From assembly GCF_932276165.1 (NCBI RefSeq), contig NC_064006.1, positions 1,612,001 through 1,676,000 on the forward strand: DNA of 64,000 bases, given 5' to 3'. The DNA is from Plutella xylostella. Its lineage: Eukaryota > Arthropoda > Insecta > Lepidoptera > Plutellidae. Position 1 is the stretch's first letter. Each line of letters opens with the position of its first letter. Of this stretch, positions 34,015 to 44,268 are shown one piece after another. Made by a program: the position numbers and the translations under genes. The notes beneath the pieces were generated by a model. The model was not told the origin of the DNA. It ran no database searches and was given only the letters and a program-made list of their open reading frames with translations.

Positions 34015-36561
34015 ATGTCTAGGCTTGTGTTGTTTCTGTTTTTGATTCCGCTCTGCAGAGGGCAAGGCGAGGTAAGTACCTTCATTTATTTCAGTATTAT
34101 GTTGGTATGTACCTGCATAAATTGCTATACACTTTTGTACCTTGTCAAACTCACTAACTCCATTCATTCAAAAGGTAATTTGACATGGTTCAAAAGTGTA
34201 TAGCTACTAATGCAGCTGACCGTACCTACCCATAATTATGATGTTTAAATTCTACCTCTGTTTCACTCTTTGAACCTCTTTTGTATTATGACTTTATCTT
34301 GAAAGTTTAATTTTACTCCCTATCATAATAAGTTAAGTAACTAGCTACCTAAGGCCTGGGTCTCCTATTTTATGCTATATGCGGCGTCCGACTTTGGCGT
34401 AAACGTTTCGATCAATGTCCTACGGCCTACCTACGGCGTCTACGCGCCAACGTCGGCGTGTGAGGGAGACCGCATCAGTACATTTCTAACAAGCAAAGGT
34501 TTTATGAAAGAGCGTTTATGTCGTAGAACTAAAAATGCCAAGAAAGAGCACCTGAGTCACCCACTTTCGTTTGATCACATACTTTTTCCTACGGAACCCT
34601 TGTTTCACCCCCTGGGTTCCACGGAACACTATTCGGGAACCGCTACCCTATAGGATATAGGTACCTTCGTTTAGGACCAATAATGGAATTAGCTGTGGAA
34701 GATGTAATTATGGCGACCGAATGGCGTAGTGGTTACCTGGGTGTGAGTGACCCTGACTGCTATGCCGAAGGTCCCGGGTTCGATTCGGCCCGGCTGGGAC
34801 AGATATTTGTTTAAAGACAGATATTTGTACTCGGGTCTTGATACTTATATTTAGTATGTATCTATCTATGTATTTGTGTACCATAACACAGGTTCTGCAT
34901 AGCTTGGCTGTCGGATGGCCGTGTGTGAGATGTCCCCACATATTATTATATTATATTATTTATGTCAGGTACTACTTAATGACAATAATAACAACTATAC
35001 TTAATTTTACTCACCTAACAGCAAGAAATGATGCTAAACTTCGACTCCGACATCGAAGTGTGTGAAGACGAGGACAGCCAAGCGTTTATGGACACTAAAG
35101 GCATCAAGACCGACCGCAATGAAACCGTGGCTTTCGTTACTGGATACATTGAGTTCTTCAAAGGCATGGGAGCTAATACTATGGTGAGTGAATTATAGCA
35201 TGTCTATCTAAAGCTGCGTACAGACCGGCCAAACGAACGCCAACGAACGGGTTTCGTTGACCTTCGTTGCTGCAATCTGCCCTTTATTATGTATGATACG
35301 TTGGACGATCGTTGGGCCGGTCTGTACGCAGCTTAATGCAGAAACGAGATTATATATTCTTGGACTAACAGAACGCCTATATCCGCTATTGCAACACTCA
35401 AGCTTGCTGCTCCAGTTTACTCGGGAGCTGAAGATAGCTGAGAGAGCCACGTACAGGAACTTCGGCCCTTCTCAGAATTGAGTAGAACTAGTAACTGAAA
35501 CCACCATGGCCTGAAAGTCTGGAAGAAATATTACGTTAGGCTAGACAGACAGGTTATAGGTGCTTTGACAATCCGGCTATTAGATCTACCTTTGATATAA
35601 GTTCGAAACTTATTTTCTCTTTCCTCCAGTCAGACCCCTTAGCATGAATTTTCATCGTGAACGTGTAGTAGAATTCATCGAGTAATTTTGTATGAAAATA
35701 TGAACAGCGCCCCTGGCGGTCGGTAGCAGAACTAAAATTTCCCTACAAAATTCATCGAGTAATTTCACGTCACGTTTACGACGAAAATTCATGCTAAGGG
35801 GTCAGGCGAGAACTCTGTAAAAGTCAAGACTTGCAAAGTTACCAATCAATTAATAATATTGCCTACCCATGAACTTGTTTACAGGTGGAAATAAAGGTAT
35901 TCAAGGTAGAAAACGGTCGTTCAGAAATGGTGTTTTCGTATGAAATCTGCGACCTTTGCGCTGAAATCATGGACCCGGAGAGCGACTATAAGAAGTACTT
36001 GCAGTATTTCGGGTTTCCTGAAGTATGCCCTTTTGCACCGGTAAGTCCATTCAATACTAGACTATGTTTTCCCGCGACCTTCGCTTCATGTTAAAAGGGT
36101 TCCCCGTGGGAATTCCGGGATAAAAAGTAGCCTGTGTTAATCGAGGGTGTATAGTGTAAAGGTACATGCCCATTTCATAAAAAATGGGTAAGTTTTTATC
36201 CCGTGAAAGAGTAACTGCTAACATACATAAGAAATAATATCCATTCCTACTTACATTTTTTTACCGACTTCTAGAAAAAGAGGTTGTTCTCAATTTGTCT
36301 CTACGTTTTTTATGCATGTTCACTGATATTTTCGAGTCTACTTTTTATGATTAATTAACCAGTCCCATTCTCCGTCAGGGAAACTACAAAATCCACGATC
36401 TGACGGCCGACACGAGTGAGTTACCGATCAACCCCGCCAACGCCGGCCGCTACCGGATCATTCTGACCATATTCGAAGACTCTGACGGGAGCTGCAAGAG
36501 CGACCGAACCTTCCTCTGTTGCTCGCAACTGGAGGCTCTCATTGAACCTGCTGGCACGTAG
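34015..36561 (+). CDS. Small secreted Cys-containing protein, possibly DUF1091/ML-like
   Basis: Four exons, all joined in phase 0: 34015-34071, 35022-35183, 35885-36040 and 36379-36561 (TAG); 558 bases, 185 residues. Residues 1-17 are a signal peptide (MSRLVLFLFLIPLCRGQG). The mature part has the pattern EVCED, then a strand VEIKVFKVENGRSEMVFSY, EICDLCAEI, FPEVCPFAPGNYKIHDL, NAGRYRIILTIFED, CKSD and FLCCSQ. The order 'C...CPF..G.Y.I......P...GRY.I' resembles insect DUF1091 and MD-2-like lipid-binding proteins, but this is by eye. A function in lipid or pheromone binding would be inference. Introns 1-2 carry a SINE and MITEs. The gene converges on the protease homologue. I am confident of the gene, less so of the family. 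Confidence 0.8.
34351..34486. mobile_element. MITE fragment, GGGTCTCCTATTT family
   Basis: The left end AAGGCCTGGGTCTCCTATTT and the interior GCGTGTGAGGGAGACCGCAT match the element at 20922-21124. The right end is missing. Confidence 0.6.
34706..34975 (+). mobile_element. tRNA-derived SINE
   Basis: tRNA-like head (GAATGGCGTAGTGGTTACC; B-box GGGTTCGATTC). The body ends GGCCGTGTGTGAGATGTCCC-CACATATTATT, the same tail as the SINE at 47583-47836. The head and the first 80 bases match the SINE at 57983. It therefore looks like a chimeric or intermediate subfamily. Confidence 0.75.
35212..35333. mobile_element. Hairpin MITE, GCTGCGTACAGACCGGCC ends
   Basis: 122 bases; the ends AGCTGCGTACAGACCGGCC are exactly inverted. 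It starts 28 bases after a splice donor in intron 2 of the secreted-protein gene. Confidence 0.8.
35633..35803. mobile_element. MITE, GACCCCTTAGCATGAATTTT family (copy 1)
   Basis: 171 bases with inverted ends GACCCCTTAGCATGAATTTT. Copy 2 is at 37892-38059. Both share the centre GAACAGCGCCC(C/T)TGGCGGTC. Confidence 0.8.
36060..36225 (+). repeat. Dispersed repeat fragment, CTTCGC family
   Basis: Contains CGTGGGAATTCCGGGATAAA and AAGTAGCCTGTGTT as in the copy at 46930-47156, with a tail of CCCGTGAAAGAGTAA. In intron 3 of the secreted-protein gene. Confidence 0.55.
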
Positions 36562-36577
36562 ATGTGGAGCCTAATCA

Positions 36578-36716
36578 GCTGCCGCTACACGGGTTTGTTA
36601 TCGATAAATGTCACTACATCGCGATTCGCCATAAATACGGCGCTGTGATTGATGGAAAGCGAATTTAACGAGTTTATCGATGATGATAACGAACCCGTGA
36701 AGCGGCAGCAGGAAAA
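36578..36716. mobile_element. MITE in the 3'UTR of the secreted-protein gene
   Basis: Inverted ends GCTGCCGCTACACGGGTTTG and CGAACCCGTGAAGCGGCAGC. It begins 17 bases after the stop codon, so it lies in the predicted 3'UTR and could fold into a strong hairpin in the mRNA. Relatives at 29503 and 42250. Confidence 0.75.
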
Positions 36717-37198
36717 CTTAGGTTTTATGACTTTTGGGTTTGTAAACACATTGGATATTCACACGATGGTCTTCTGTTTATCGGCATTTGTCATTGACCT
36801 ATGATTTATTTTTAAATTCTGTCCTCAACCTTCCTCATACAATCCGTTGGTAATTGTGTGACTAGTTTAAACAATGGTTTACTTACCCTTTAAACAAAAA
36901 ATTCAGCTTTGGTTTGGGGATGTTGATGTTGTTATATAAAGATTCTTACCAAGAACGTTGTGATGATGCAGCCTTCGTCACAACGTTTTTGTTTTTCAAA
37001 TATTACAATGTGTTTCCTTACCTAACTACGTTTGTTTTAATTAGTTTAAGATAAGATTAGGTTTTATTGAATTATATGTGTTTGTTTAACTAAAATTTAC
37101 TCTTTTAATTACTAAGTGATAATTTACAGTCATCCTTTCTCTTGATTGCATTTTATATACTGTAAGATTACTGTAATGTTATTATATTATTTATAAAT

Positions 37199-37204
37199 AA
37201 TAAA
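37199..37204 (+). promoter_or_regulatory. Poly(A) signal of the secreted-protein gene
   Basis: AATAAA in AT-rich DNA about 640 bases after the stop codon, the first clear one before the convergent gene. Confidence 0.45.
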
Positions 37205-37323
37205 ATTATCTTCACAAATAACTAGGTAAGCTTAACATGTTATGATAAAGATTAGGATCATTTTATCAATAGGATCATAAAAATATACAGCGTATGACTG
37301 AGGACAAAAAAACATCGATACTA

Positions 37324-37329
37324 TTTATT
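37324..37329 (-). promoter_or_regulatory. Poly(A) signal of the protease-homologue gene
   Basis: AATAAA on the minus strand, 36 bases after the stop codon of the protease homologue. The two convergent poly(A) signals are only about 120 bases apart. Confidence 0.6.
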
Positions 37330-37364
37330 TATATTTACTGTAAAAGACCAACCTTCTATATATC

Positions 37365-40300
37365 TCAATCGTCAGGTTCGTTTACATTATCTTCTTTACT
37401 GGAAACGTAGTCTATTGCTTCTTTCTCCCTCTTCCTTTCCTTCGATCTAGATTTCTGACTAGGCCTGTGGGATTACCACGCTAGCTTGTTAAATGTTAAA
37501 TGTGACGTAACTTCGTTCGTTCTGACGTTCATAAAATAGGCCCGTTTCCATGGTAATAATATGCATGTTTCCTAAATTAGGTATAGGTAATTTTTATCCG
37601 CTTTACAGAAGATAAAAATATGAGACTATCGCTGAGTTGCAGAAAGGAACTTTAAGCTAATGATGACCTTAAATGTATACCTGCCTAAGGCAGGCTGCCT
37701 TGCTTTGACAGTATACGGACAGAAAGAGACAGACATAGATTTAATGCCGACATTAGCTTAAAGTGCCTTTCTGCAACTCAGCGTATAAAATATAGTTTTA
37801 AATATTAAAACCTAGGAAATTGAACGCATGAACGCACACACGTAAGTTGGTGTTTTTGTGTGTTGGACTGTGCGTGTTTTCTAAAGAAACTGACCCCTTA
37901 GCATGAATTTTCATCGTGAACGTGAAGTAGAATTCATCGAGTAATTTTGTATGAAAATATGAACAGCGCCCTTGGCGGTCTGTAGCAGAACAAAAATTTT
38001 CCTACAAAATTCATCGAGTAATACTTCACGTTCACGATGAAAATTCATGCTAAGGGGTCTGATGTTTGATAGGCGAACAACGTTTGGTGTTAATCGTAAC
38101 GAGTAAAAATACATGTATTATTTTTATACCTTCTTACCGAGAAGACTTGGATATATCTTCTTCTGCATCTTCAGATTCCTCCTCGTCATTGGGACTGAAT
38201 TTAAAAAGCAGTGATTAAATAACTGGTGATGATGCTGACATCATTAATATATGTAAGTACTTACATAATAATAATAATAAAAACTGAAATAATTCTGTAA
38301 AATATGTTGATATCTTACTTTTCATCATCATCATCATCTCTGAAATTTAAGTTTTCATTTCTTATTAGAAACTGTTTTTAGTAAGATAGAAATTAATGTT
38401 TGATGGAGTAGAGTTCCACAAAAAGTTTGGAACGTAATGCTAGTTTTTTGGTTTTTTTTTGTAATGTAACTTACGTAAACGGGTAAACGTGTTCTGGAGT
38501 GGTGGCTGCGACTAGGCAAACGTAGTGTGGAACGCCCTCCGGCTAGATGGGGTGACGACTTGCGAACGGTGTCTGGTAATGATTAGATTCGGAAAGCTAA
38601 AGATCGCATCCAGTGGCGTGCTTTGGGAGAGGCCTACGTCCAGCAGTGGACTGCTATAGGCTGATGATGATGATGTAACTTACGCATCGATTCCTGTCCA
38701 ATCTACATTGATCTCATCATGTGTAACTCCTGTACGGAACACTCTACGGCATGATTCTCTGAAATTTTATGTGAAATACATGATTAAAAAAACATACACT
38801 CACACCTTGTACTAATGTACTCCCTTGCGAGGTATGCAGAGGTGCATTGCTGCACCCACTTTTCGCCAGAGTGTTGTGTTAGTCCCAATGTAATAGGGGG
38901 CGGGCCTATTGCCATTTTACGGGCACATCCAAGACCTGAGAACAAATATCTGTGTTTAAACAAATATCTGCCCCTGCCGGGAATCGAACCCGGGACCTTC
39001 GGCTCAGTAGTCAGGGTCACCAACCACTACGCCATTCGGTCGTCGTGAAATACATGATTAAAATAAAAAAAAATAAAGTGTATATTTTTCAAGGATCAAA
39101 TCATCACCATACACTTACTACGAGTATTTTATACATGTCATTGTATTTAGCTCACACACGTGTCATGTTCATGCCCATTGTTCAGCTTATCTATTATTAA
39201 ATTTTAAGTACTTAGATATTTCATTCGTTTGAACTTACATAGTATCCTTATTAATGGAGCATGAAATGAACTGTCTGTTCACATAAACTGATGTGTATAG
39301 GAAAGGTCCACGGCAACTGTGGCTCTTTGGATCAATTTTACATGCAGATATTACTCCAGTGACATATTCTTTTCCCTTATACTTGACAATCAAAGGTCCT
39401 CCATGATCATTCTGCAAAACATCATCGAAGTAACGCGTTGGCCGTTTAAGAATTTATATTACTTTGATCAGTCGATATACTCGTTTGATAATACATAAAA
39501 AAAAAAACACAAAACACGCACTCACGCCTTGTACTAATGTACTCCCTTGCGGGGTAGGCAGAGGACAGTGCACTGCTGCACCCACTTTTCGCCAGAAATA
39601 CATAATGATGATTAGATAAAACAAATCGATTATAAATTCTATTTTACTAATTGTATTCATGACGTATGGTGCAGAGACGTGGACACTGACGGTAGTACTG
39701 GTCTACCGATTTAAAGTCGCTCAGCGTGCTATGGAGAGAGCTATGCTTGGGGTTTCTCTGATAGATCGTATCATTAATTAGGTTATCCGTCAGAGGACTA
39801 CGGTTACCGACATAGCTGTCAAAATATGCAAGCTGAAGTTGCAGTGGGCTGGTCATATCTGCCGAAGAACCGATAACCGTTGGGGTAGGCGAGTTCTCGA
39901 GTGGAGACCACGAACAGGCAAACGAAGCGTGGGACGCTCTCCTGCCCGCTGGACTGACGACCATAGGCAGGTAGCCGGTAGTGGTTGGATGAGGAAGGCC
40001 AAGGACCGAGTGTTGTGGCGCTCCTTGGGAGAGGCCTTTGTCCAGCAGTGGATGATTATTTGCTTATGATGATGATGATTCTTAAAATTTTCAATAATTT
40101 AATTTTAATTATTTATAGTATTTGCCAGGCGTATAAACTTACAGTAACATGGAGATATTTTGAAGCTACATCCGAAGTAGATGGTATTTGAATGTCTGAT
40201 ATATTATGACTTACTTCGCAAAATCCTCCAAGAGTGGTTCGTCTACCGGAAACATCATCTGGTGCTATCAGATGGTGACCAAGATCCACTGTCATGTTAT

Positions 40301-42474
40301 TGAGATCAGCTTCTGAATATGATCCTACGTCATTCTGCCGTCTTGCAGCTTCCAGGTCTGTGCACTTGGCATATTGTGTCTGTAATTATTAAGATGATTT
40401 AATAATATCTCCTATCAACATATTTCAAAGTATTATCAAATATCATACATACATCACAAAGTTCACTTTGAGGCGATATGACATCTTTAGTACAGATCAT
40501 GTAGGTATGTATGATTTCCCTAAATCTTGAGGCCCATTTCTTAGCGCAACGTTTATTATCCATGACACAAACTTTAGCTTCGTTTAGACTTTCAGAATTA
40601 ATTGTTTTGAAATCTTTCTGTCTTCTGTAAACTCCCTGAAATAAAAACCTTTTCAAATAGATGAATAAGTTAAACGTTATCTTGTTTTATAGCAATAAGT
40701 GTTACCTCTCTGAATTGTCCTGTGCTGCCCCATCCAGCAATATAACTCTTAGTTCCTGCTTTTTCTAGAAGCTTAGTAACATTATTGATCAAAATTGGAG
40801 CTGTAGCAAACTCGCAGCCTCTTTCAACTTTCTTGAAATTAAACCTCTTATTAACTTTCACAATAGCGATATCATTTGAGGCCCACTTTGCGCTGTCTTC
40901 GAAGTCGAATTTATACTCTGCAATCAAATTTAAGTTAAGAAATCAGATCTCACGATCAAAATTATTCAAAGTTCATCTTAGTTGAACCTACTTTTGGGTA
41001 CACATTTCCAGATTACTCTCCGCCTGTTCTTGCAAACGCAATCGTTGCATTTGTGCTTTGAAAGGTCCACATATTTGGTTGTCCCAGAGACGATGTAGAA
41101 ATGATCTGCGTCTTCAACGCAAGCCGCTGACGTCAGCACAAAGTACTCGTGGACGATGACTCCACCGCACAACCAGCCTTTGTATTTGTGGACTTTCGCT
41201 GATTTCTTCGTCAATTGTAGGTAAACCTGTATGGATAATCATAAAGATAAAAGTGTATAGCAACATTAACACATTGTAAGACATTCAAAGTTAAATAAAA
41301 AGTTAAATATCTTTAATAAAATAGTGAAAGTTCTTTTATAATCTTATCTCGTACTTATTATAATTTATAGAACATAACGTAGGTACCATGTAAGGTCTTT
41401 TTCCAGCGGCAACTTTACTTGAGCGTAATATTCTTCTAGTATCAATAATGGTTTCATTCTCGAATTTCCAGTCTGCGTCGTCTATATCTAGAAGGTCTTC
41501 TTGGACTACCGAGTTATTTGCTTTATAAGCATCGTCTTGAGAACGAAATTCTGCTGAATCATTTATGGCAGTTTGGTTATTATTTACGGTAGGACTTGTT
41601 CTTGTTATATTTACTGCATTATGATTGTTATCCGCTGGGTTTACTCTGGTTGAATCTGTATTAGGTACAGGACTCGCACTACTTGGTGATAGATTACTGT
41701 CCACGGTGCTGTATTCAGTCTTTTCAGCTGGTTTCCTCGTCGTTTCATCAGCGAAAACGACTCCTGAAAATAATTATATATATAATGGCTGGTTTTAATA
41801 TAGGTGGATAGATTTATCTATCTATCTTATTAAATTGATAATGTGGTTGTCTTTACTAAAATCTAAGGTTAGACAGTAACAGCCACATCACTTCGTGATG
41901 TCCAGTTAGCATTCATTTGGCAAAAAATCTGCAATAATTCATCACATCAGACTTACTACCATTGCTTTCTTTACTTTTATTTCTTTATGTTTAAGGTTAC
42001 CTGTAAGAGATCGCTCTAAGCGATAAGGTAGCCTATTGTTCATTGTTCCTAGTTTATAAGTTCTCTTTGTATGTTTTAATTTGTGGTGTTCAATAAAGAT
42101 ATATTCTATTCTATTCTATTCTAGATATGGAGCTCCAAGTTAAATACCTTGATGATAGCTTTTTTAGTGTCTGTTTCCACTTCAGGTAGCAACACCGTTA
42201 TATATAGTCCACTGAGATTGAGTTTCTACCGAAATTCTGACAAGATCTTATCGCACCCCTGCAGTCGTGGCACGGGTTCGTTATCGACGTCGATAAACTG
42301 GTTTAATGCGCGTTGAACCAAAACAGCGCCGTTTTGATGGTTAATCGCGATATAGTGACGTTTATCGACGTCAATATTTAACCCATGTAGCAGCAGCTGA
42401 ACCCTGAACGATCCAATTTCATACATACCTGATGATAATAAACAGAAAAGAGCCAAACTATTAGAATAATCCAT
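37365..42474 (-). CDS. Secreted serine protease homologue (catalytically dead) with acidic tail
   Basis: Ten exons: 42474-42429, 41763-41387, 41226-40992, 40917-40706, 40635-40453, 40379-40215, 39411-39239, 38339-38319, 38194-38138 and 37464-37365. Phases agree; 1,569 bases, 522 residues. Signal peptide 1-20 (SLALFCLLSSG). Residues 21-125 are a Ser/Thr/Asn-rich pro-region. Chymotrypsin-fold domain from about 126 (RRILRSSKVAAGKRPYMVYL). The catalytic triad is broken: VLTSAAC has Ala176 for His, NDIAIVKV keeps Asp235, CENDHGGPL has His409 for Ser and Asn407 for Gly. Residues 464-522 are a charged tail: a 21-base microexon coding DDDDDE, an exon coding EEESEDAEED, then a Lys/Arg-rich and an acidic end. 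Such homologues act non-enzymatically in insect immunity or reproduction; the role here is unknown. SINE and RTE copies fill the introns. Confidence 0.92.
37525..37891. repeat. Repeat copy interrupted by a MITE (pair with 45838-46048)
   Basis: The sequence from GTTCATAAAATAGGCCCGTT to GCGTGTTTTCTAAAGAAACT also occurs at 45838-46048. This copy is interrupted at 37627-37787 by a MITE with inverted ends CGCTGAGTTGCAGAAAGG, next to TA; the other copy shows the uninterrupted site (GAGACTAGTTTTAAAT). Confidence 0.75.
37627..37787. mobile_element. MITE, CGCTGAGTTGCAGAAAGG family
   Basis: Inverted ends CGCTGAGTTGCAGAAAGGMA, extending about 40 bases, with TA at the borders. An empty site is preserved in the related repeat at 45838-46048. 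Shorter relative at 6216. Confidence 0.8.
37892..38059. mobile_element. MITE, GACCCCTTAGCATGAATTTT family (copy 2)
   Basis: 168 bases, about 95% like copy 1 at 35633-35803 by eye. It lies in the last intron of the protease homologue, directly after the sequence TCTAAAGAAACT. Confidence 0.8.
38482..38678 (+). mobile_element. RTE-type retrotransposon 3' end
   Basis: Plus-strand coding end (GTGGAACGCCCTCCGGCTAG; GGAGAGGCCTACGTCCAGCA; GTGGACTGC) followed by (TGA)n. It is reversed relative to the protease homologue, in its intron. Confidence 0.75.
38790..39044 (-). mobile_element. tRNA-derived SINE with 19-bp target duplication
   Basis: Minus-strand copy of the family at 57983: B-box GGGTTCGATTCCCGG; body with AATAGGCCCGCCCCCTATTA. 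It is flanked on both sides by GTGAAATACATGATTAAAA (38771-38789 and 39045-39063), a clear target duplication. Confidence 0.9.
39512..39598 (-). mobile_element. 3' fragment of the same SINE family
   Basis: Matches the last 90 bases of the SINE (reversed: TGGCGAAAAGTGGGTGCAGC, then GGGAGTACATTAGTACAAGG). 5'-truncated. In the intron between protease exons 6 and 7. Confidence 0.75.
39662..40080 (+). mobile_element. RTE-type retrotransposon 3' end (longest copy)
   Basis: The plus-strand frame encodes the C-terminal end of the endonuclease-reverse transcriptase: AVKICKLKLQWAGHICRR, RWGRRVLEWRPRTGKRSVGR, WRSLGEAFVQQW. It is broken by a stop near 39780 and by small indels. It ends in (TGA)n. Antisense to the protease homologue. 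Confidence 0.85.
41983..42124 (+). mobile_element. Retroposon 3' end with (TATTC)n tail
   Basis: TTACCTGTAAGAGATCGCTC, an AATAAAG signal and a repeated TATTC tail. Similar ends at 5283 and 15775. It is antisense in intron 1 of the protease homologue. Confidence 0.55.
42250..42405. mobile_element. MITE, ACGGGTTCGTTATCGAC family
   Basis: Inverted arms CACGGGTTCGTTATCGACGT and ACGTTTATCGACGTCAATAT-type with CCCATG. It sits only about 25 bases from the first protease-homologue exon, in intron 1. Confidence 0.6.
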
Positions 42475-43432
42475 CTCAAATCATAACTCAGTTTAAAAAA
42501 ATGTTTGAATCGGCAGTTGTAATAGTACAGAAGAAAATATTAAGAATTATATTTTTTTATTACCCTTCACTGATTTTCATCTGATTTTACGCGTGAAGGA
42601 ATCCAATTAAATTAAACTTCCTTTGATACCTACTAAAAATTCCGAAAGTAAATGAAATGAAAATGCCTATACCTACTTACATACTGTAAATATTATTAGG
42701 TAGGTATGTAATCAAGGTAAGACACTGGTATAATTAATACTAAACTAATTATTACTTGTAGGTACTTCTTTAACTAACTAGAAGCTAATTATACATAGGA
42801 TCTCTAACCAATTTTACAGAAGAGCCAAAAAACTGGTCACTTTCATATTGCGTATTACGTATAGTTAGTAAGAGAGCCCACGACCAAAATTTTTGTCTCA
42901 TAGCAATAAGGCAAAAACCGCATCAAATCGATAGATACGATTTTCCTTTACTAGAAAACACCAGATATATATCCTCGTAGCGTTTGATCTGACCGAATTT
43001 TCAAAATAGTCAAAGAATTATACCGTTCTGATAGGTGAAAAATTTCACACTCAGGGCCATCAGCAGAGGGTTCACCATTTAGCTGAATGTGACTTAGATA
43101 GGTCGGCTGTCCCATTTTAAAACACAGTAACAGCCATGAGACAAAATGTTCAGGAGAGCCAAAAAACGTTTTTGTACCTTCATTTCAATGCCCTGGTAAA
43201 ACTATGATAGATATCTGAACAAATATAAGCTTAAAAGAAGCGGCAGAACCTAGGCTTTATATACAATACTATTTCATTTAAATATGACTAAAATTGTTGC
43301 TGTAATGCACAAAAGAAAACACTTACTAGGTTTTATATGGTTTTCTCACCCTAAAACCGCCCTCACTGACCATTTCATAACCTAGTAAGGGCCATTATTG
43401 TGTCATTTAAGACAAGTTAAGTATATTGAAAT

Positions 43433-43470
43433 TGCAATAATTGCGTAATAATTATTACGCAATTATTGCA
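43433..43470. repeat. Perfect 38-bp palindrome without spacer
   Basis: TGCAATAATTGCGTAATAA is followed immediately by its exact reverse complement. It lies inside the GACCATTT repeat block. Confidence 0.9.
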
Positions 43471-43958
43471 TTTGAAATTATTCAATTATGAAATTTCATT
43501 TTTTATATGTTTGGGATCCTTCACATATTATAAATCCAATTTTGCAGCACTTTTACACGACGGCACTATAAGTAATAGCTGAAATACGGGCATATTTTTA
43601 TGTTTGTTTTTTTGTTTTATGTAAATGAATTAAATAGCCATATTCAGAAGGCTCTAACATGAAAATTATTTATGGCTGCCTTCAATTAGACAATATTTCC
43701 TAAATTTCTATCTAAAAATCAGTTTTATAACTTGTTTTTTTTTTGTTTATGCAAAATAGGGCTAGTAGAAAGGTTCTAACGAGAAAGGTCTCTATAGCTT
43801 TTATAAAGAAGACAAAATTTACTTATGTTCTACTTTTAATTCAACTCTCTAGGTTTCATTGGTGCAAAGATACAGGTTCTGAAATGTCTGATATTTTGTT
43901 CGAAAAAAGTGTTAGTAATAATGTATGCCATTTGTGACTTACTAAAATTAACGGACGA

Positions 43959-44057
43959 TTTTAAAATGGTCAATGGCGCTTACTAGGTTTTGAAATGGTC
44001 AGCAAAGGACCTGCTGACCATTTCAAAACCTAGTAAGCGCCATTGACCATTTTAAAA
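43959..44057. repeat. Perfect 46-bp inverted repeat, 7-base loop
   Basis: Arms 43959-44004 (TTTTAAAATGGTCAATGGCG to GTCAGCA) and 44012-44057 are exact reverse complements; the loop is AAGGACC. Each arm contains one full copy and part of a second copy of the block's 25-base motif. Confidence 0.92.
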
Positions 44058-44268
44058 CCTAGTAAGTCATTTTCACTTGTTTTAAAATGGTTGGTGGCTC
44101 TTACTATGTTTTGAAATGGTTTTCGTGGCATTTTTGATTTCGCAGGGTGGAGTTACTAGGTTTTTAGAAATTTTATTTTCGTTTCTAAGCGGTTTTTTGA
44201 TATTCTGACAATGCAGTTTTGTGCGGAATCGCCTAAAATAATGTATAAATCAAAGACCCGTTTTTTTT

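Noticed and set aside
42226..42474. Continuous 82-codon frame from the protease-homologue start
   Set aside because: Only the first 46 bases are exon; a GTATGT donor follows and the rest is intron with a MITE.
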